Assembly: GCF_013410115.1 (NCBI RefSeq) | Contig: NZ_JACCCV010000002.1 | Location: forward strand, 310,001-374,000 | Direction: 5' to 3' | From: Tunturiibacter gelidiferens | Lineage (GTDB): Bacteria; Acidobacteriota; Terriglobia; Terriglobales; Acidobacteriaceae | Length of the DNA stretch: 64,000 nt | Part shown: in pieces, positions 52,201 to 60,956 of the stretch | How positions within the stretch are numbered: position 1 is the first letter of the stretch | Layout: each line of letters opens with the position of its first letter | Notes under the pieces: model-generated | Seen by the model: only the letters and a program-made list of their open reading frames with translations | Told to the model about the DNA's origin: nothing | Databases searched by the model: none | Program-made: the position numbers and the translations under genes

Positions 52201-52676
52201 GCGGATTTCCCGAGACGATCCTTGGCCCCGGGAACAACTCCAACAGCTTCGGCAATTCGCGGCCCAATCAGTATCGTGCTCTGAAGATCGTAAACCGCAA
52301 TATCGATCACTGGTACGGCACCGATCCTTCGGCTAGTCCCTGTACCATTCCCGGCGTTGACAACGGTCTGTGCGCGTTCGGAGTACCTGCTTCCAACACC
52401 TTTGGCAATGCGAGAAATGGAAACACGCGCAGTCCACGTTATCTGAACGTCGATATGTCGGCTTTCAAGGACTTCGCCATCGTGCGGGAGCAGACTCTGG
52501 GCTTCCGGTTCGATGCCTTCAACGCCTTCAACATCGCCAGCTATGGCAACCCTGACACCAATATCGGCGACAACAACTTCGGGAATATATCAAACCAGGG
52601 AACCGCTAATGGAATCCAGCAGGCCATTCGTTCCACGGAGCGCCGGCTGCAGTTCTCCGCGAACTATCGGTTTTAG
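49224..52676 (+). CDS. Large TonB-dependent receptor (Oar-like) with carboxypeptidase-regulatory domain
   Basis: This 1150-residue outer-membrane receptor starts at the ATG at 49224 (CTGGAG upstream). It has the signal peptide FLKRISGIVIAIAALFCTQA. A carboxypeptidase-regulatory domain follows (QTVTGTITGIVTDPSGAVVA, then GLYRIQFLPIGQYEVTVDAK). The plug has NLNGNRAQANNYTLDGIDLN and ILNTSDATLSGTFTTNTIQN. A very large barrel follows, ending RRLQFSANYRF with the C-terminal Phe. This is the acidobacterial 'TonB-dependent receptor-like' class related to myxobacterial Oar. The downstream sugar kinase and CutC and the divergent DeoR regulator suggest that its ligand is a glycan or amino sugar; the sequence alone does not show this. 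Confidence 0.9.
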   Translation: MIKAAQKMKFLKRISGIVIAIAALFCTQALLAQTVTGTITGIVTDPSGAVVAGASVLAHNTDTGVDSSVTTNSAGLYRIQFLPIGQYEVTVDAKGFDKETIPAFQLEVLQTTTFNVKLSIGSSAEVVNVSEAAPILNTSDATLSGTFTTNTIQNFPLNGLDFSALTLYIPGSVSTVGTSGTTSIERSTQYTDSINLNGNRAQANNYTLDGIDLNETFNNLIAYSPAPEALQEIKVLTANSPADYGNVNGAGVVSVLKSGTNQFHGSVYGYLQDYKLNANSWTNKHSTPIVPINPFSQSQFGGTFGGPIKRDKLFFFVDYLGSRFHHGGTATANVFTQAMRNGDFSALLNGSNPIQLYDPLNGFAPYAGNKGVPINNPVAKYLFAHPELYPLPNATPTDGIAANDLQGPQRTYRANNQGDIKIEYTPNAADKISGFYAKSDAYDGATSVLPVSFPNGSTFPSQLGGLTWTHIFSPSIVNSARIGYTRINWNQGLPVDQTGVFGTNGNTIVGITFPNQAYQGFTSQGISGGLSSIGNSAQNNGSLTDNTYSYIDNLTWQHGKSTFSMGVQALRYQNNYPTSNNNGFLGSLNYTGAFSSNPSLSNAVGYGGADFVLDRVSSAAATLSSVNVGQRQWRVAGFFGDDYKATSRLTLNAGVRYEYDQPWIESNNKTGNIDIATGQVIYASKIPVGAPVGSGLCSNRACYDANYRQFTPRLGFAYQATDRFVIRGGYGATSFFEGNSSNQRLTSITPFIQAVNVNVVTPTPGNPGAPRTAEQGFSGSTITGGGTFNVYPQNIQPAYVQEFNLTTEYAVTRSLSLQVGYVGEIGQHIEDYGNLNQWRVNGDPTSAPYFNNQFIGINAIDPTVSIGSGSLLITESRAASNYQALQTILRQRTNHGLEFTVNYTYGKALTNSAGNYSVNTSGATAGGQGAFQNYYDSAADWGPAAYDVRHNFSGTGVYSLPFGHGKQYLSGVNRVVDEAIGGWKVSTAAVVYSGFPETILGPGNNSNSFGNSRPNQYRALKIVNRNIDHWYGTDPSASPCTIPGVDNGLCAFGVPASNTFGNARNGNTRSPRYLNVDMSAFKDFAIVREQTLGFRFDAFNAFNIASYGNPDTNIGDNNFGNISNQGTANGIQQAIRSTERRLQFSANYRF

Positions 52677-52717
52677 ACAGCCCTCGATCATCGACCAACC
52701 TTAGCATCAGCATCACA

Positions 52718-52742
52718 GGGGCAGGGCTTCGGCTCTGCCCTT
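52718..52742 (+). terminator. hairpin after the large TonB-dependent receptor
   Basis: GGGCAGGGC-TTCG-GCTCTGCCC forms a 9-bp stem (one G-T pair) with a stable TTCG tetraloop, followed by TTCC. It lies about 45 bases past the receptor stop and before the kinase gene. It may partly end transcription and lower the expression of the downstream genes. Confidence 0.6.
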
Positions 52743-52918
52743 CCACATGTAAATAGTGTTCCAAAATACCGGCGATGTCTTGATAATCGTGTTCCATCGG
52801 CACGCTAAAGCGAACAGAGGGTTGCCGCACATACTATGGCAACACCGTTTCGATCAGAAATATAAATCCTGTCTTCGTTGCTGCTATTTTCGAAGTTACA
52901 GAAAAAAGAGGAACACGC

Positions 52919-53854
52919 TTGGCGTTTTATCTCGCACTAGATGTAGGCGGCACAAAGACTGAGTATGTATTGGCGGATGACACCCACGAACTCGCGAGAG
53001 TCCGCGGGGGCACCATCAAACGTATGCGCACCGACGCGAGCACTGCGACGCAGAATCTCGATAAGGCACTTGCCGAGCTGACCGCGTTAACCGGTGTGTC
53101 GATGACGTCCATCACCCGAAGCTGTGTCGGTGCGGCGGGCATCACTGTTGCGCTGGTCACCGACTGGATACGCGAAACCTTTGGCGAACGCGTCGGCGGC
53201 TCGCTTATCCTTGTTGGGGATGTGGAGATCGCGCTCGATGCTGCTTTCTTCGGTGGACCCGGCGTGCTGGTGATGGCCGGGACCGGGTCGAACGTCGCTG
53301 GACGCACCGTTGGTGGTGATCTGACTACCGCCGGAGGGTGGGGGCCTGCCCTGGCCGATCAGGGCTCAGGAAGCAGAATCGGACATCAGGCGCTGCGTGA
53401 TACCTTTTTTGCTATCGACGAAGATCGTAGAACCACTCTGCTGCCAGCGATTCTTGAGTTGTGGCAGCTCTCCGATCTCGACTCGCTTATCGGCTACGCC
53501 AACCAGATCCCTGCCCCCGACTTTACACGCCTCGCTCCTCTGGTAGTGAAGTGCGCGGCGGAGGGAGACGCTGTGGCGCAGAACGTTCTTCAGCGTGAAG
53601 CAGAAGAGCTGGCCCACCTTGCGCATCTCGTCATCGAGCGGCTGCGACGCGACGCATCCGACAGCCGTCCGGACTGGGTCCCAGACCTTGCGTTCACGGG
53701 CAGCATTCTCGAACATGTCGCACCGATCCGCGACGGAATTGTTCAGGCTCTGCGACGCGAGCACGCTTCCCTGAAGGTGCTGCCCGGCACCGTCGATCCC
53801 ATACTTGGCGCGCTCTGGCGGGCGCGGAGCGGACAGCTCCCAATCGCAGGTTGA
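52919..53854 (+). CDS. BadF/BadG-type kinase, likely N-acetylglucosamine kinase-like
   Basis: This 311-residue ASKHA-fold kinase starts at a TTG (52919) with AGAGGA seven bases before it. The phosphate-1 motif is LALDVGGTKTEYVLAD. The adenosine/sugar part contains VLVMAGTGSNVAGRTVGGDL followed by TTAGGWGPALADQGSGSRIG, the signature of the BadF/BadG/BcrA/BcrD ATPase family that includes eukaryote-type GlcNAc kinases. It probably phosphorylates an amino sugar brought in by a transporter. Its neighbours are a TonB-dependent receptor and CutC under a divergent DeoR regulator, consistent with a small sugar-use operon. The exact sugar is not provable here. Confidence 0.82.
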   Translation: MAFYLALDVGGTKTEYVLADDTHELARVRGGTIKRMRTDASTATQNLDKALAELTALTGVSMTSITRSCVGAAGITVALVTDWIRETFGERVGGSLILVGDVEIALDAAFFGGPGVLVMAGTGSNVAGRTVGGDLTTAGGWGPALADQGSGSRIGHQALRDTFFAIDEDRRTTLLPAILELWQLSDLDSLIGYANQIPAPDFTRLAPLVVKCAAEGDAVAQNVLQREAEELAHLAHLVIERLRRDASDSRPDWVPDLAFTGSILEHVAPIRDGIVQALRREHASLKVLPGTVDPILGALWRARSGQLPIAG

Positions 53855-54056
53855 ACTGAAAAGAATATCGGCCGGCACCGAATACCGAAGTTTCGCCTCT
53901 GATATTCTCAGAATAATGATTATTTGAAGCCATTGTTTTCATTAATTGAATTTTTACTGTATATAGGTAAGGGCCACTCGTGGAATCCATCACTGCGGGG
54001 CTTGGCACGTTGACTATTTTCAAGCATTGGAAAGCTCTTGTGGTTCGTGTGATTTG

Positions 54057-54803
54057 ATGCGCAAGATTACGTTCGAACTCTGTGCAGAGACTCTTCAGGC
54101 CTGCCTCGCCGCGCGCGAAGGGGGCGCCGATCGCATTGAACTTTGCACCGCCCTCAGCGAAGGCGGTCTAACGCCGAGTCACGCTCTAACGCACGCAGCG
54201 GTTCTTCGCAGTGGTATCCCTGTTCATGTCCTGTTGCGGCCTCGAAGTGGCGACTTCCACTACACGGACGATGAGTTCGCCGTCATGCGGGAGGACCTGC
54301 TTCACGCGCGCGGACTCGGAGCCAGCGGCTTTGTGCTCGGCATACTCCGCGCCGACGGCACAGTAGACTCCGAACGCACCCGCGAGCTAGTGGAATTGGC
54401 GGCTCCGCTTGAGATCACCTTTCATCGCGCCTTCGATTACACCACCTCGCTGGAGCAGGCTCTCGAAGATGTGATTGCCACTGGTTGCGGACGTGTTCTT
54501 ACCTCCGGTGGCGAACCTGATGTACTGTCGGGAGCGGACAAACTGGCACGACTGGTAAAACTCGCTGACGGAAGAATTGATGTCGCTGTCGGCGGGGGTC
54601 TGCGCATCAAGGACGCAAGGGCTCTGGCTCGCGCGACCGGTGCAAGCCATTTTCATGGTTCTCTGCGGCGGAGCGAAGCCAGCAAGATGCAACATGAGCG
54701 TCGCTGGGTGCTAGAGGATGCAGACTCACTTGACGGCACCTCACGCTTCGTGGTGGACGCAGCAGATGTGCTCGCCATGATCGAGAACCTGCGAAGTTCC
54801 TGA
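54057..54803 (+). CDS. cutC: CutC family protein
   Basis: This 248-residue TIM-barrel protein starts MRKITFELCAETLQACLAAR and has the CutC signature ADRIELCTALSEGGLTPSHA. VHVLLRPRSGDFHYTDDEFA follows, then LEITFHRAFDYTTSLEQALE, VLTSGGEPDVLSGADKLARL and ATGASHFHGSLRRSE. CutC was named for copper homeostasis in E. coli, but its molecular role is unsettled and it is often found next to glycan genes. Here its neighbours are a sugar kinase and a receptor rather than the copper operon 1.4 kb away. The ATG at 54057 matches the family start; an upstream TTG (54027) adds ten unconserved residues. The 200 bases before it are A+T-rich and hold no gene. Confidence 0.92.
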   Translation: MRKITFELCAETLQACLAAREGGADRIELCTALSEGGLTPSHALTHAAVLRSGIPVHVLLRPRSGDFHYTDDEFAVMREDLLHARGLGASGFVLGILRADGTVDSERTRELVELAAPLEITFHRAFDYTTSLEQALEDVIATGCGRVLTSGGEPDVLSGADKLARLVKLADGRIDVAVGGGLRIKDARALARATGASHFHGSLRRSEASKMQHERRWVLEDADSLDGTSRFVVDAADVLAMIENLRSS

Positions 54804-54854
54804 CGTCCCAAAACTTTCAACATGTATCAAAGCGGGTTACAAGTCGCTCCAGGC

Positions 54855-55082
54855 TTAGTCCGGCATGCCCTTGGCTTTGCAGACTGGGCAACTGCGACGA
54901 TGCTCTCTAAGAATCTCTGCCGCTACATCTTGTTCACGCTCCGCGGTCTGAAGTCTTGCTCTGCGCACGATAAACGGGGATGCGTTTGGAGATGAACTCT
55001 CTAAATCATTCTCCGCCGCTAAACGTGTTCTCGTGGCTTCTTCATACTGGCGTTCGATTCTGTAGCATTCCGGGTTTGACAT
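54855..55082 (-). CDS. Small conserved-looking protein with a C-terminal CPVC motif, function unknown
   Basis: This 75-residue protein is highly charged and probably helical: ECYRIERQYEEATRTRLAAE, then ARLQTAEREQDVAAEILREH. It ends with RRSCPVCKAKGMPD, a CxxC pair that could bind zinc or act in redox. No signal peptide or membrane segment is present. Its codon use and start (ATG after GCTGCC) are acceptable, but no relative is recognised. It stands alone between cutC (convergent) and the tRNA-Val gene. Confidence 0.55.
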   Translation of the reverse strand: MSNPECYRIERQYEEATRTRLAAENDLESSSPNASPFIVRRARLQTAEREQDVAAEILREHRRSCPVCKAKGMPD

Positions 55083-55177
55083 GGCAGCAACGCGTTCACC
55101 AGGCTGTCTAATATGAGCACAGAGATCACTTTGACTGGCTCTGTGTCGGACTATAACAGACGCCTCTCCGCGAATTC

Positions 55178-55207
55178 AAAAGCCTCCCAGACTGTTCGGG
55201 AGGCTTT
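55178..55207. terminator. bidirectional-looking terminator between the small CxxC gene and tRNA-Val
   Basis: AAAAGCCTCCC (about 55178-55188) and GGGAGGCTTT (55198-55207) form a 10-bp stem, with a T-rich stretch (CTTCGTTTCTTTT) on the plus side. tRNA-Val, transcribed on the minus strand, ends 70 bases to the right, so this is its likely terminator. Confidence 0.7.
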
Positions 55208-55277
55208 CTTCGTTTCTTTTATTGAACTCGTGTAGAACCTAAGTGTTTTAGGAGATCTACTAAGTTATTTGGAATCA

Positions 55278-55354
<77 letters not shown>

Positions 55355-55461
55355 GTTGAAGTTCTTTAGAACCTAACACAGTGTATGGGAGCGACGTGCA
55401 GGATGCAATGTGTAGCTGCCTGCACTCCGATTTTCACTTCGAGCATAAACTATATTTGTGA

Positions 55462-55478
55462 ATACCCCCTGGGGGTAT
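55462..55478. promoter_or_regulatory. CsoR-type operator of the copper operon
   Basis: ATACCCCCTGGGGGTAT is a perfect palindrome around a central T, about 31 bases before the copZ-like ATG. The G-tract/C-tract form flanked by AT is the known CsoR/RcnR box type. A possible -10 TATATT (55451-55456) lies just upstream, so bound repressor would block the start site. The csoR gene ends the same operon. Confidence 0.88.
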
Positions 55479-55508
55479 ATGCATCTACTCACAGAGAGGA
55501 GGAGTGTC

Positions 55509-55721
55509 ATGAAGGAGGCGCTTGGATTGTCGATTGAAGGAATGCACTGCGGAGCTTGTGTTCGCAGGGTTACCGATGCCCTCGGAAAGGTCGACGGGGT
55601 TGAGGTGAATTTGGTAGAGGTGGGATCGGCCAGGATGACGTTCGATCCGGAACGGGCAACGTTGGAGAAGATCGCCGATGCGGTCAACGAGATCGGCTTC
55701 ACGGTACGCAGTGAAAAGTAA
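55509..55721 (+). CDS. CopZ-like heavy-metal-associated (HMA) copper chaperone
   Basis: This 70-residue protein consists of one ferredoxin-like HMA domain. The copper site is [11 protein letters not shown] (Cys-x-x-Cys), and the rest ([31 protein letters not shown]) fits the family. The ATG at 55509 follows GAGGAG in AGAGAGGAGGAG. The longer frame begins with GTG inside the operator and is not used. It lies 14 bases upstream of copA and would deliver Cu(I) to the pump or to the repressor. Confidence 0.9.
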   Translation: MKEALGLSIEGMHCGACVRRVTDALGKVDGVEVNLVEVGSARMTFDPERATLEKIADAVNEIGFTVRSEK

Positions 55722-55735
55722 CTCTGGGAGAAACC

Positions 55736-58171
55736 ATGTCCGGTAGTTTGAAGATTAAAGACGGAACTGACGCCAACGCCGCCGCAGCTTTAGCCTCAGC
55801 CTCGGTGGAGCGTGTCACGATTCCCGTCTCGGGGATGACCTGCGCGGCGTGTCAGTCCTTTCTTCAGCGGGAGCTTGCCAGTCAGGCTGGGGTGCAGGAT
55901 GCGACGGTCAACCTGATGCTGCACAACGCCACGGTGACGTTCGACCCAGGTGCTACTTCGACCCCCGCGCTGGTAGATGCGATTCGAAGCACAGGCTACG
56001 GCGCGGAGCTCCCTTTGGAACACCAGTCCGCCCTTGAGGAACAGGAGGATCACGACGAGGCGCAGTTGAGAGAGTATCGGCAGCTGCGACAGAAGGCCGT
56101 GGTCAGCCTGATCGCCGGCGGAGTAGCCATGGTTTTGTCCATGCCGCTGATGACGATCAACAGCGCGGCCGGAATGGAGCGAATGAAAGATCCGCTGATG
56201 AGCTGGAACATGCGGGTGCTTGATCCGCTGTTGCGCAGCGCACTTCCCTGGATGTATGAGGTCAATGCAGACGCGATTCGGTGGTTCCTTTTTGCGCTTG
56301 CAACGCTCATTCTGTGCTGGGCAGGACGACGGTTTTACACCAAGGCCTGGTCTGCTCTTTTACACAAGACAGCGGACATGAACACGCTGGTAGCACTTGG
56401 CACCGGAGCGGCCTATCTCTATTCGGCTGCCGGCACCATCGCGCCTGGATTTTTTGTATCACGCGGCATCGCTCCCGACGTTTATTTTGAAGCCGTAACT
56501 CTGATCATCGGATTGGTGCTGGTTGGGAATGCGCTGGAGAGCAGGGCGAAGGGGCAGACGGCCAGCGCTCTGCGAAAGCTTGTGCAACTTCAACCGAAGA
56601 CTGCGACTGTTCTGCGAAGTGGTACTGAGAGCAGCGTGCCGCTAGAGTTGATTCAGCACGGCGATATCGTTCTGGTACGGCCCGGTGAGCGAATACCTAC
56701 TGATGGCGAAGTGATTTCGGGCAAGAGCAGCGTGGACGAGTCGATGCTAACCGGCGAGTCGTTGCCCATCGAGAAGACGTCTCGGGACAGGGTAATGGGG
56801 GGAACGCTGAATCAGCGTGGATCGCTCCAGTACCGGGCAACCGCTGTGGGAGCAGGCAGTACATTGGCGCAGATAGTGCGGCTCCTGCGTGAGGCTCAGG
56901 GATCTCGTGCTCCGATTCAACGCATCGCGGATCGCATCAGCGCCGTGTTTGTTCCAACGGTGCTGGCGATTGCAATCGTTACTCTCGCAGCGTGGCGGGT
57001 GTTCGCTCCGTACGTCGGCGTGATGCAGGCGTTTGCGGCCGCCGTCACAGTGCTGGTGATTGCCTGCCCCTGCGCGATGGGTCTGGCTGTTCCGACGGCC
57101 GTGATGGTTGCGACGGGACGCGGAGCCAACTACGGAATTCTCATCAAGGGTGGAGAGGCTCTTCAGCGATTAGAGAAGATCGATACTATCGTGCTGGATA
57201 AGACGGGAACCATTACAGCGGGCCGTCCAGTGGTTACTGATTTCGTACTCGCCACAAGAGATAGCGATGCAGCGCGAATACAGAGCACGGGTCTTGCCGA
57301 GGATCATGTTCTGCGTGTTACAGCCGCACTGGAACGTGCTAGTGAACATCCTCTTGCTGAAGCTGTCGTTCAATACGCCACTGGGCGAGGTTTGAATCTG
57401 CCTCGGGCGCAGGAGTTTGAATCGTTTCCCGGACTTGGCGTCGTTGGAGTCGTCGATGGCGGGACTGTATTGATTGGCAACCCTGCCTTGATGAAGAAAC
57501 ACGGTGTCACCGTTGAAGCGATGAACGAAATCGCAGAGCGCATGTCGGAGGAAGGTAAGACTCCGCTATGGATTGCGATCGAGAATAAACTGGCTGCCGT
57601 TCTCGCTGTCGCAGACACGATCAAACCGAGCTCCATCGAGGCTGTGCGCAGAATGCGCGCCGATGGGCTACGCGTGGTGATGCTAACCGGCGACAACGAA
57701 CGCACGGCTCATGCCATTGCACGACGGGTCGGCGTCGATAAAGTGATTGCGGGTGTGCTCCCTGCTGGCAAGGTGGACGCCGTCAAACGCCTCCAGGCGG
57801 AACACCGCGTGGTCGCGATGGTGGGAGACGGAGTCAACGATGCTCCTGCGCTCGCACAGGCTGATGTCGGACTCACGATGGCCAGCGGGGCAGACATCGC
57901 GATGGAAGCTGGAGATGTAACGTTGATGCGAAGCGACCTTACCGGCGTCGCCGCAGCTGTCATCCTCTCGCGTGGCACGATGCGAGTGATTCGTCAGAAT
58001 CTGTTTTGGGCCTTCGTCTATAACGTGATTGGAATTCCAGTCGCGGCTGGTGTACTTTATCCAGCGTTTGGTTTACTGCTGAGCCCGGTGATAGCCAGCG
58101 CCGCGATGGCGCTCAGTTCTTTCAGTGTCGTTACAAACAGCCTCCGATTGCGCAGGCTGAAGCTTGAATAA
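55736..58171 (+). CDS. copA: Copper-translocating P1B-type ATPase
   Basis: This 811-residue Cu(I) export pump of the inner membrane has one N-terminal HMA domain ([18 protein letters not shown], Cys pair near 34/37), eight expected helices and the transport motif CPC in [19 protein letters not shown] (near 444). The phosphorylation motif is [11 protein letters not shown] (about 488). The actuator TGES is in [14 protein letters not shown], the HP motif in [13 protein letters not shown], and the hinge in [18 protein letters not shown]. All catalytic residues are present. A single HMA and 811 residues are normal for bacterial CopA. It lies between copZ and csoR with short gaps, so the three genes form one CsoR-repressed unit. 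Confidence 0.97.
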   Translation: MSGSLKIKDGTDANAAAALASASVERVTIPVSGMTCAACQSFLQRELASQAGVQDATVNLMLHNATVTFDPGATSTPALVDAIRSTGYGAELPLEHQSALEEQEDHDEAQLREYRQLRQKAVVSLIAGGVAMVLSMPLMTINSAAGMERMKDPLMSWNMRVLDPLLRSALPWMYEVNADAIRWFLFALATLILCWAGRRFYTKAWSALLHKTADMNTLVALGTGAAYLYSAAGTIAPGFFVSRGIAPDVYFEAVTLIIGLVLVGNALESRAKGQTASALRKLVQLQPKTATVLRSGTESSVPLELIQHGDIVLVRPGERIPTDGEVISGKSSVDESMLTGESLPIEKTSRDRVMGGTLNQRGSLQYRATAVGAGSTLAQIVRLLREAQGSRAPIQRIADRISAVFVPTVLAIAIVTLAAWRVFAPYVGVMQAFAAAVTVLVIACPCAMGLAVPTAVMVATGRGANYGILIKGGEALQRLEKIDTIVLDKTGTITAGRPVVTDFVLATRDSDAARIQSTGLAEDHVLRVTAALERASEHPLAEAVVQYATGRGLNLPRAQEFESFPGLGVVGVVDGGTVLIGNPALMKKHGVTVEAMNEIAERMSEEGKTPLWIAIENKLAAVLAVADTIKPSSIEAVRRMRADGLRVVMLTGDNERTAHAIARRVGVDKVIAGVLPAGKVDAVKRLQAEHRVVAMVGDGVNDAPALAQADVGLTMASGADIAMEAGDVTLMRSDLTGVAAAVILSRGTMRVIRQNLFWAFVYNVIGIPVAAGVLYPAFGLLLSPVIASAAMALSSFSVVTNSLRLRRLKLE

Positions 58172-58180
58172 GGAAAAAAT

Positions 58181-58549
58181 ATGGCTACAAAAAAAGCGAC
58201 TACTCAAGACAAGAACTTGATGGTGGATTCCTGCGCTTGCGAGGTACGCGAATCGGAACGCAAGGCAACTGGGGTCGATCCCGAGATCAAGGCCTCCAAC
58301 CTGCGTCGGTTGCGGCGTCTCGAAGGGCAGATCCGGGGCCTCCAGCGCATGGTCGAGGACGATCGCTACTGCGTCGACATTCTTACTCAGGTCTCTTCCG
58401 TGCAGGAGGCACTTCGTTCCGTGGCTCGGGCCTTGATGCGGAATCACCTCTCTCACTGCGCGACTCAGGCAATTCGCAGCGGGTCGGTAGAGGAGAGGCA
58501 GACCATGTACGATGAGTTGCTCGAGCTCATCTATAAAAATGCCCGCTAA
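58181..58549 (+). CDS. csoR: CsoR family copper-sensing repressor
   Basis: This 122-residue all-helical repressor has DUF156-type helices: [20 protein letters not shown], then [20 protein letters not shown]. The Cu(I) ligands are Cys64 (DRYCVDI), His89 and Cys93 (RNHLSHC). Their spacing of 25 and 4 residues matches the Cys36/His61/Cys65 triad of M. tuberculosis CsoR. The N-terminal 30-residue tail has an extra CAC motif and is unusual. Apo-CsoR should bind the palindrome at 55462 and repress the operon; copper releases it. It starts 9 bases after copA, giving autoregulation. Confidence 0.93.
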   Translation: MATKKATTQDKNLMVDSCACEVRESERKATGVDPEIKASNLRRLRRLEGQIRGLQRMVEDDRYCVDILTQVSSVQEALRSVARALMRNHLSHCATQAIRSGSVEERQTMYDELLELIYKNAR

Positions 58550-58681
58550 CGGAAGGACGGGAGGACACCCAAGTGTCCCTTGATCTGATAGACTTACATC
58601 TGTCGTCGGGTTGGACAGGCGGGTCTCCGTAAGGGATCGTAACCGAGCTCAAGAGACAGCGAATCAGGATTTTGGTGTAGT

Positions 58682-58712
58682 TTGAATCAGCCTGTTCTGA
58701 GTGAGATATAAT
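58682..58712 (+). promoter_or_regulatory. promoter of tRNA-Asp
   Basis: A perfect -10 box TATAAT lies at 58707-58712, about 22 bases before the tRNA 5' end. A -35-like TTGAAT (58682-58687) is 19 bases upstream of it, a longer spacing than usual. Confidence 0.6.
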
Positions 58713-58732
58713 CGCTAGCGAAGACGAAATTT

Positions 58733-58810
<78 letters not shown>

Positions 58811-58874
58811 TACAAAGCAAAGAACTTAGCTTCGTATGGGACCTAAAGTGACAATCCACAATCCGATCCACACG

Positions 58875-60050
58875 TCATTGGATCGCCCGATCCTGCAATC
58901 CCACTGCATTCAGAAACGCGCCTTGCGCCGCCCGTGTCTCATCGCTGTCCTCCTGCGTGTACAGATCGAGCGTCGTCTGTATCTTTGAGTGACGCAGCAG
59001 GCCCTGCACCGTCTTCGGTTCCACCTTGCCCTTGTTCACCAGCCAGTTGCTGAGACTATGACGCAGGTTATGGAGGCCGAAACGCTGCCCGTCCGCGATC
59101 TGGACCCCTGACGCCTTTGCGGCAACTCTCAGGTGGTCCTTCACAAACGAACAGGCATTGAGCGGCACCTTGCCCTCGGCGGTCAGGGACGGAAACACAA
59201 AATCTTTCCCCTTGGCGTGAGGCGACAGCCGGTGCCAGTCGTGCAGGTGCTGAGAGAGCAGGGGGTGCATCGGAACATAGCCGTCTGATGCCTCGGTCTT
59301 CGTTTCACCGTCCGCGCCTTTGGCCCACCGTTTGGAAATGCGTATCCGTCCCTCAATCCACAGCACGTCATCCCAGCGAAGTGCGAGGATTTCAGAAGCT
59401 CGCAGGGCCGTAGCGGCACAGGTGAGCGTCAGTGCGTAGTGCAGGGGGTTGATCAGCTTCTCCAGAATGGCGAGCGTCTGCGCCGGGGTGATGACGATAG
59501 CCCGGTAATTGGACTTTGAGCGGGTCTCGACCGGCAACAGCGGATTCTTCGAAACGCGTTCGTGCAGGATGCCGACTTTATACGTCCGGTGCATAATGCC
59601 CCGGATCTTCGAGACGGTCGTCCAGGCAAGCCCGTTGTCCTTGTGCAGGGACAGAAGCCACTTCTGGATATCGAAGGGCTTGATGTCTTCCGCAATATCG
59701 TTCCCCCAGCGGGGCACGAGGTAATCCATCACGTAATGCTTCACGATGGGGATGGTGTTGGCGGACTTGGGGCGCACGGCGTCGGCGCTGAAGTCCACCT
59801 CCAGATAGAAGCTGGCGAGAGAATCAAACCGGATGCGTCCGATCTCGGCCTCGGTGTTGATCTTCGTGAGAAGTCCGAGTCTTTGCGCTTCGCGCCTGGC
59901 ATCCCGCTGCTTTGGGAAGAGGGACACAAGCCCTATGGGGAGCGTGCGCTCCTTGCGTGTCCCGTCAGGCGCATCAGTCCGAAACCGTAGCATCCAGGTA
60001 TCTCCGGCAAGCCGCTTCACTTTGCGAATACTGCCCTCTTGATAAGCCAT
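58875..60050 (-). CDS. Tyrosine-type site-specific integrase
   Basis: This 391-residue recombinase has the usual three parts: an N-terminal Arm-like region (VKRLAGDTWMLRFRTDAPDG), a SAM-like core-binding domain (about 80-190) and the catalytic domain. Catalytic residues are visible: the first Arg in ATALRASEILALRW (about 217), HNLRHSL for His-x-x-Arg, a His in GLLRHSKIQ, and the nucleophile Tyr in TTLDLYTQED (about 363). The gene reads towards tRNA-Asp, so the element extends to the right. The excisionase-like gene lies just upstream (9-base gap), making an xis-int unit. Confidence 0.93.
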   Translation of the reverse strand: MAYQEGSIRKVKRLAGDTWMLRFRTDAPDGTRKERTLPIGLVSLFPKQRDARREAQRLGLLTKINTEAEIGRIRFDSLASFYLEVDFSADAVRPKSANTIPIVKHYVMDYLVPRWGNDIAEDIKPFDIQKWLLSLHKDNGLAWTTVSKIRGIMHRTYKVGILHERVSKNPLLPVETRSKSNYRAIVITPAQTLAILEKLINPLHYALTLTCAATALRASEILALRWDDVLWIEGRIRISKRWAKGADGETKTEASDGYVPMHPLLSQHLHDWHRLSPHAKGKDFVFPSLTAEGKVPLNACSFVKDHLRVAAKASGVQIADGQRFGLHNLRHSLSNWLVNKGKVEPKTVQGLLRHSKIQTTLDLYTQEDSDETRAAQGAFLNAVGLQDRAIQ

Positions 60051-60059
60051 ATCAGCCTT

Positions 60060-60311
60060 TCAGCGAGGGCTACCCTGATCGGGATCATACCTCGAACTAC
60101 TCGAAAAGGGGCGGGGATGCCGGTGATCAATCGCTATGCCTAGTTCTGAAAGACGGAAGATCCATCGCTTCCGGCGTTCGCCGGTGATGGCGTAAGCACC
60201 GCCGATGCCTCGACGGGCGAGGTCCAAGAGCATCCGGCGGTTGATGCCGAGGAAGTCCGCCGCAATAGCGGCGGACACGAAGCCTTCAGGTGTTCTCTGT
60301 CTCTCGTCCAT
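60060..60311 (-). CDS. Excisionase-like helix-turn-helix protein
   Basis: This 83-residue protein has a winged-helix/MerR-like DNA-binding core: VSAAIAADFLGINRRMLLDL, then ARRGIGGAYAITGERRKRWI and FRLSELGIAI. This fits the excisionase/HTH_17 type, which sets recombination direction with the integrase. It starts at the ATG at 60311 and ends 9 bases before the integrase start. The C-terminus is basic and serine-rich. Small size and place are the main support. Confidence 0.75.
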   Translation of the reverse strand: MDERQRTPEGFVSAAIAADFLGINRRMLLDLARRGIGGAYAITGERRKRWIFRLSELGIAIDHRHPRPFSSSSRYDPDQGSPR

Positions 60312-60314
60312 AGG

Positions 60315-60929
60315 TCACCCCCGTGCTTTCTTGAGCAGCATCCGGTTATCCGGGCAGGGGGCCTGGGGCGAACGCTGGCTTTGCCACTGCGCCTGCACTT
60401 GTCCCTGGCCAAAGTCAGTGATCGTCATGCCGATAAGGCTGTAGCCGTCATACGGCGTCCCGATGAGTGAATCGACGGTGAACCTAATACCTCCCTCAAC
60501 GGGCGCTCCGGTCATGACGGCGGACACGGGAGCGGTCTCCCGCATAACATCGGCGACGCTCTGGCCGTGAATGCCTTTGCCTCCGGCAAATGGCTGCGTC
60601 GGGATGCAGGTCTTCGACTCATAGCCCTTCAGCCTCTTAGTATCGTCGCTGAGGCGAATTTCAATGCGGATGCTGCAACGGTTCTGGTCAGGCATCAATT
60701 CGCTGCCTGCCCATATACCGCCGTACTTGGCCGCCGCCACGATCTCCGGTGATGGAGGGGGAGGGGGCGGAGCTGGCGCAACATGCGCCGCTGATTGCTT
60801 TTGAACCACGGCGGGGGCGGGGGCAGCGTGACGCAGGTTGTTGATGAAGCCTGGAGCGAAGTGGATGGCGAGCAGTACCGCGCCTACGATCAAAGCGATC
60901 TTCTTCTGTTTTTCGGTCAGCTGGTGCAT
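60315..60929 (-). CDS. Membrane-anchored protein of unknown function in the integrative element
   Basis: This 204-residue protein has a short cytoplasmic N-terminus, one transmembrane helix (KIALIVGAVLLAIHFAPGFI), a Pro/Ala-rich spacer (HVAPAPPPPPPSPE) and a soluble domain (about 65-204) with two pairs of Cys (NRCSIRIEI/SKTCIPTQ and APCPDNR). The topology places the soluble domain outside the inner membrane. No family is recognised. It sits between xis and a multi-pass protein gene, so it may take part in the element's transfer apparatus. That is inference from position only. Confidence 0.6.
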   Translation of the reverse strand: MHQLTEKQKKIALIVGAVLLAIHFAPGFINNLRHAAPAPAVVQKQSAAHVAPAPPPPPPSPEIVAAAKYGGIWAGSELMPDQNRCSIRIEIRLSDDTKRLKGYESKTCIPTQPFAGGKGIHGQSVADVMRETAPVSAVMTGAPVEGGIRFTVDSLIGTPYDGYSLIGMTITDFGQGQVQAQWQSQRSPQAPCPDNRMLLKKARG

Positions 60930-60956
60930 GGGTATCCTCCTGTCAGGTGGTGGTTG

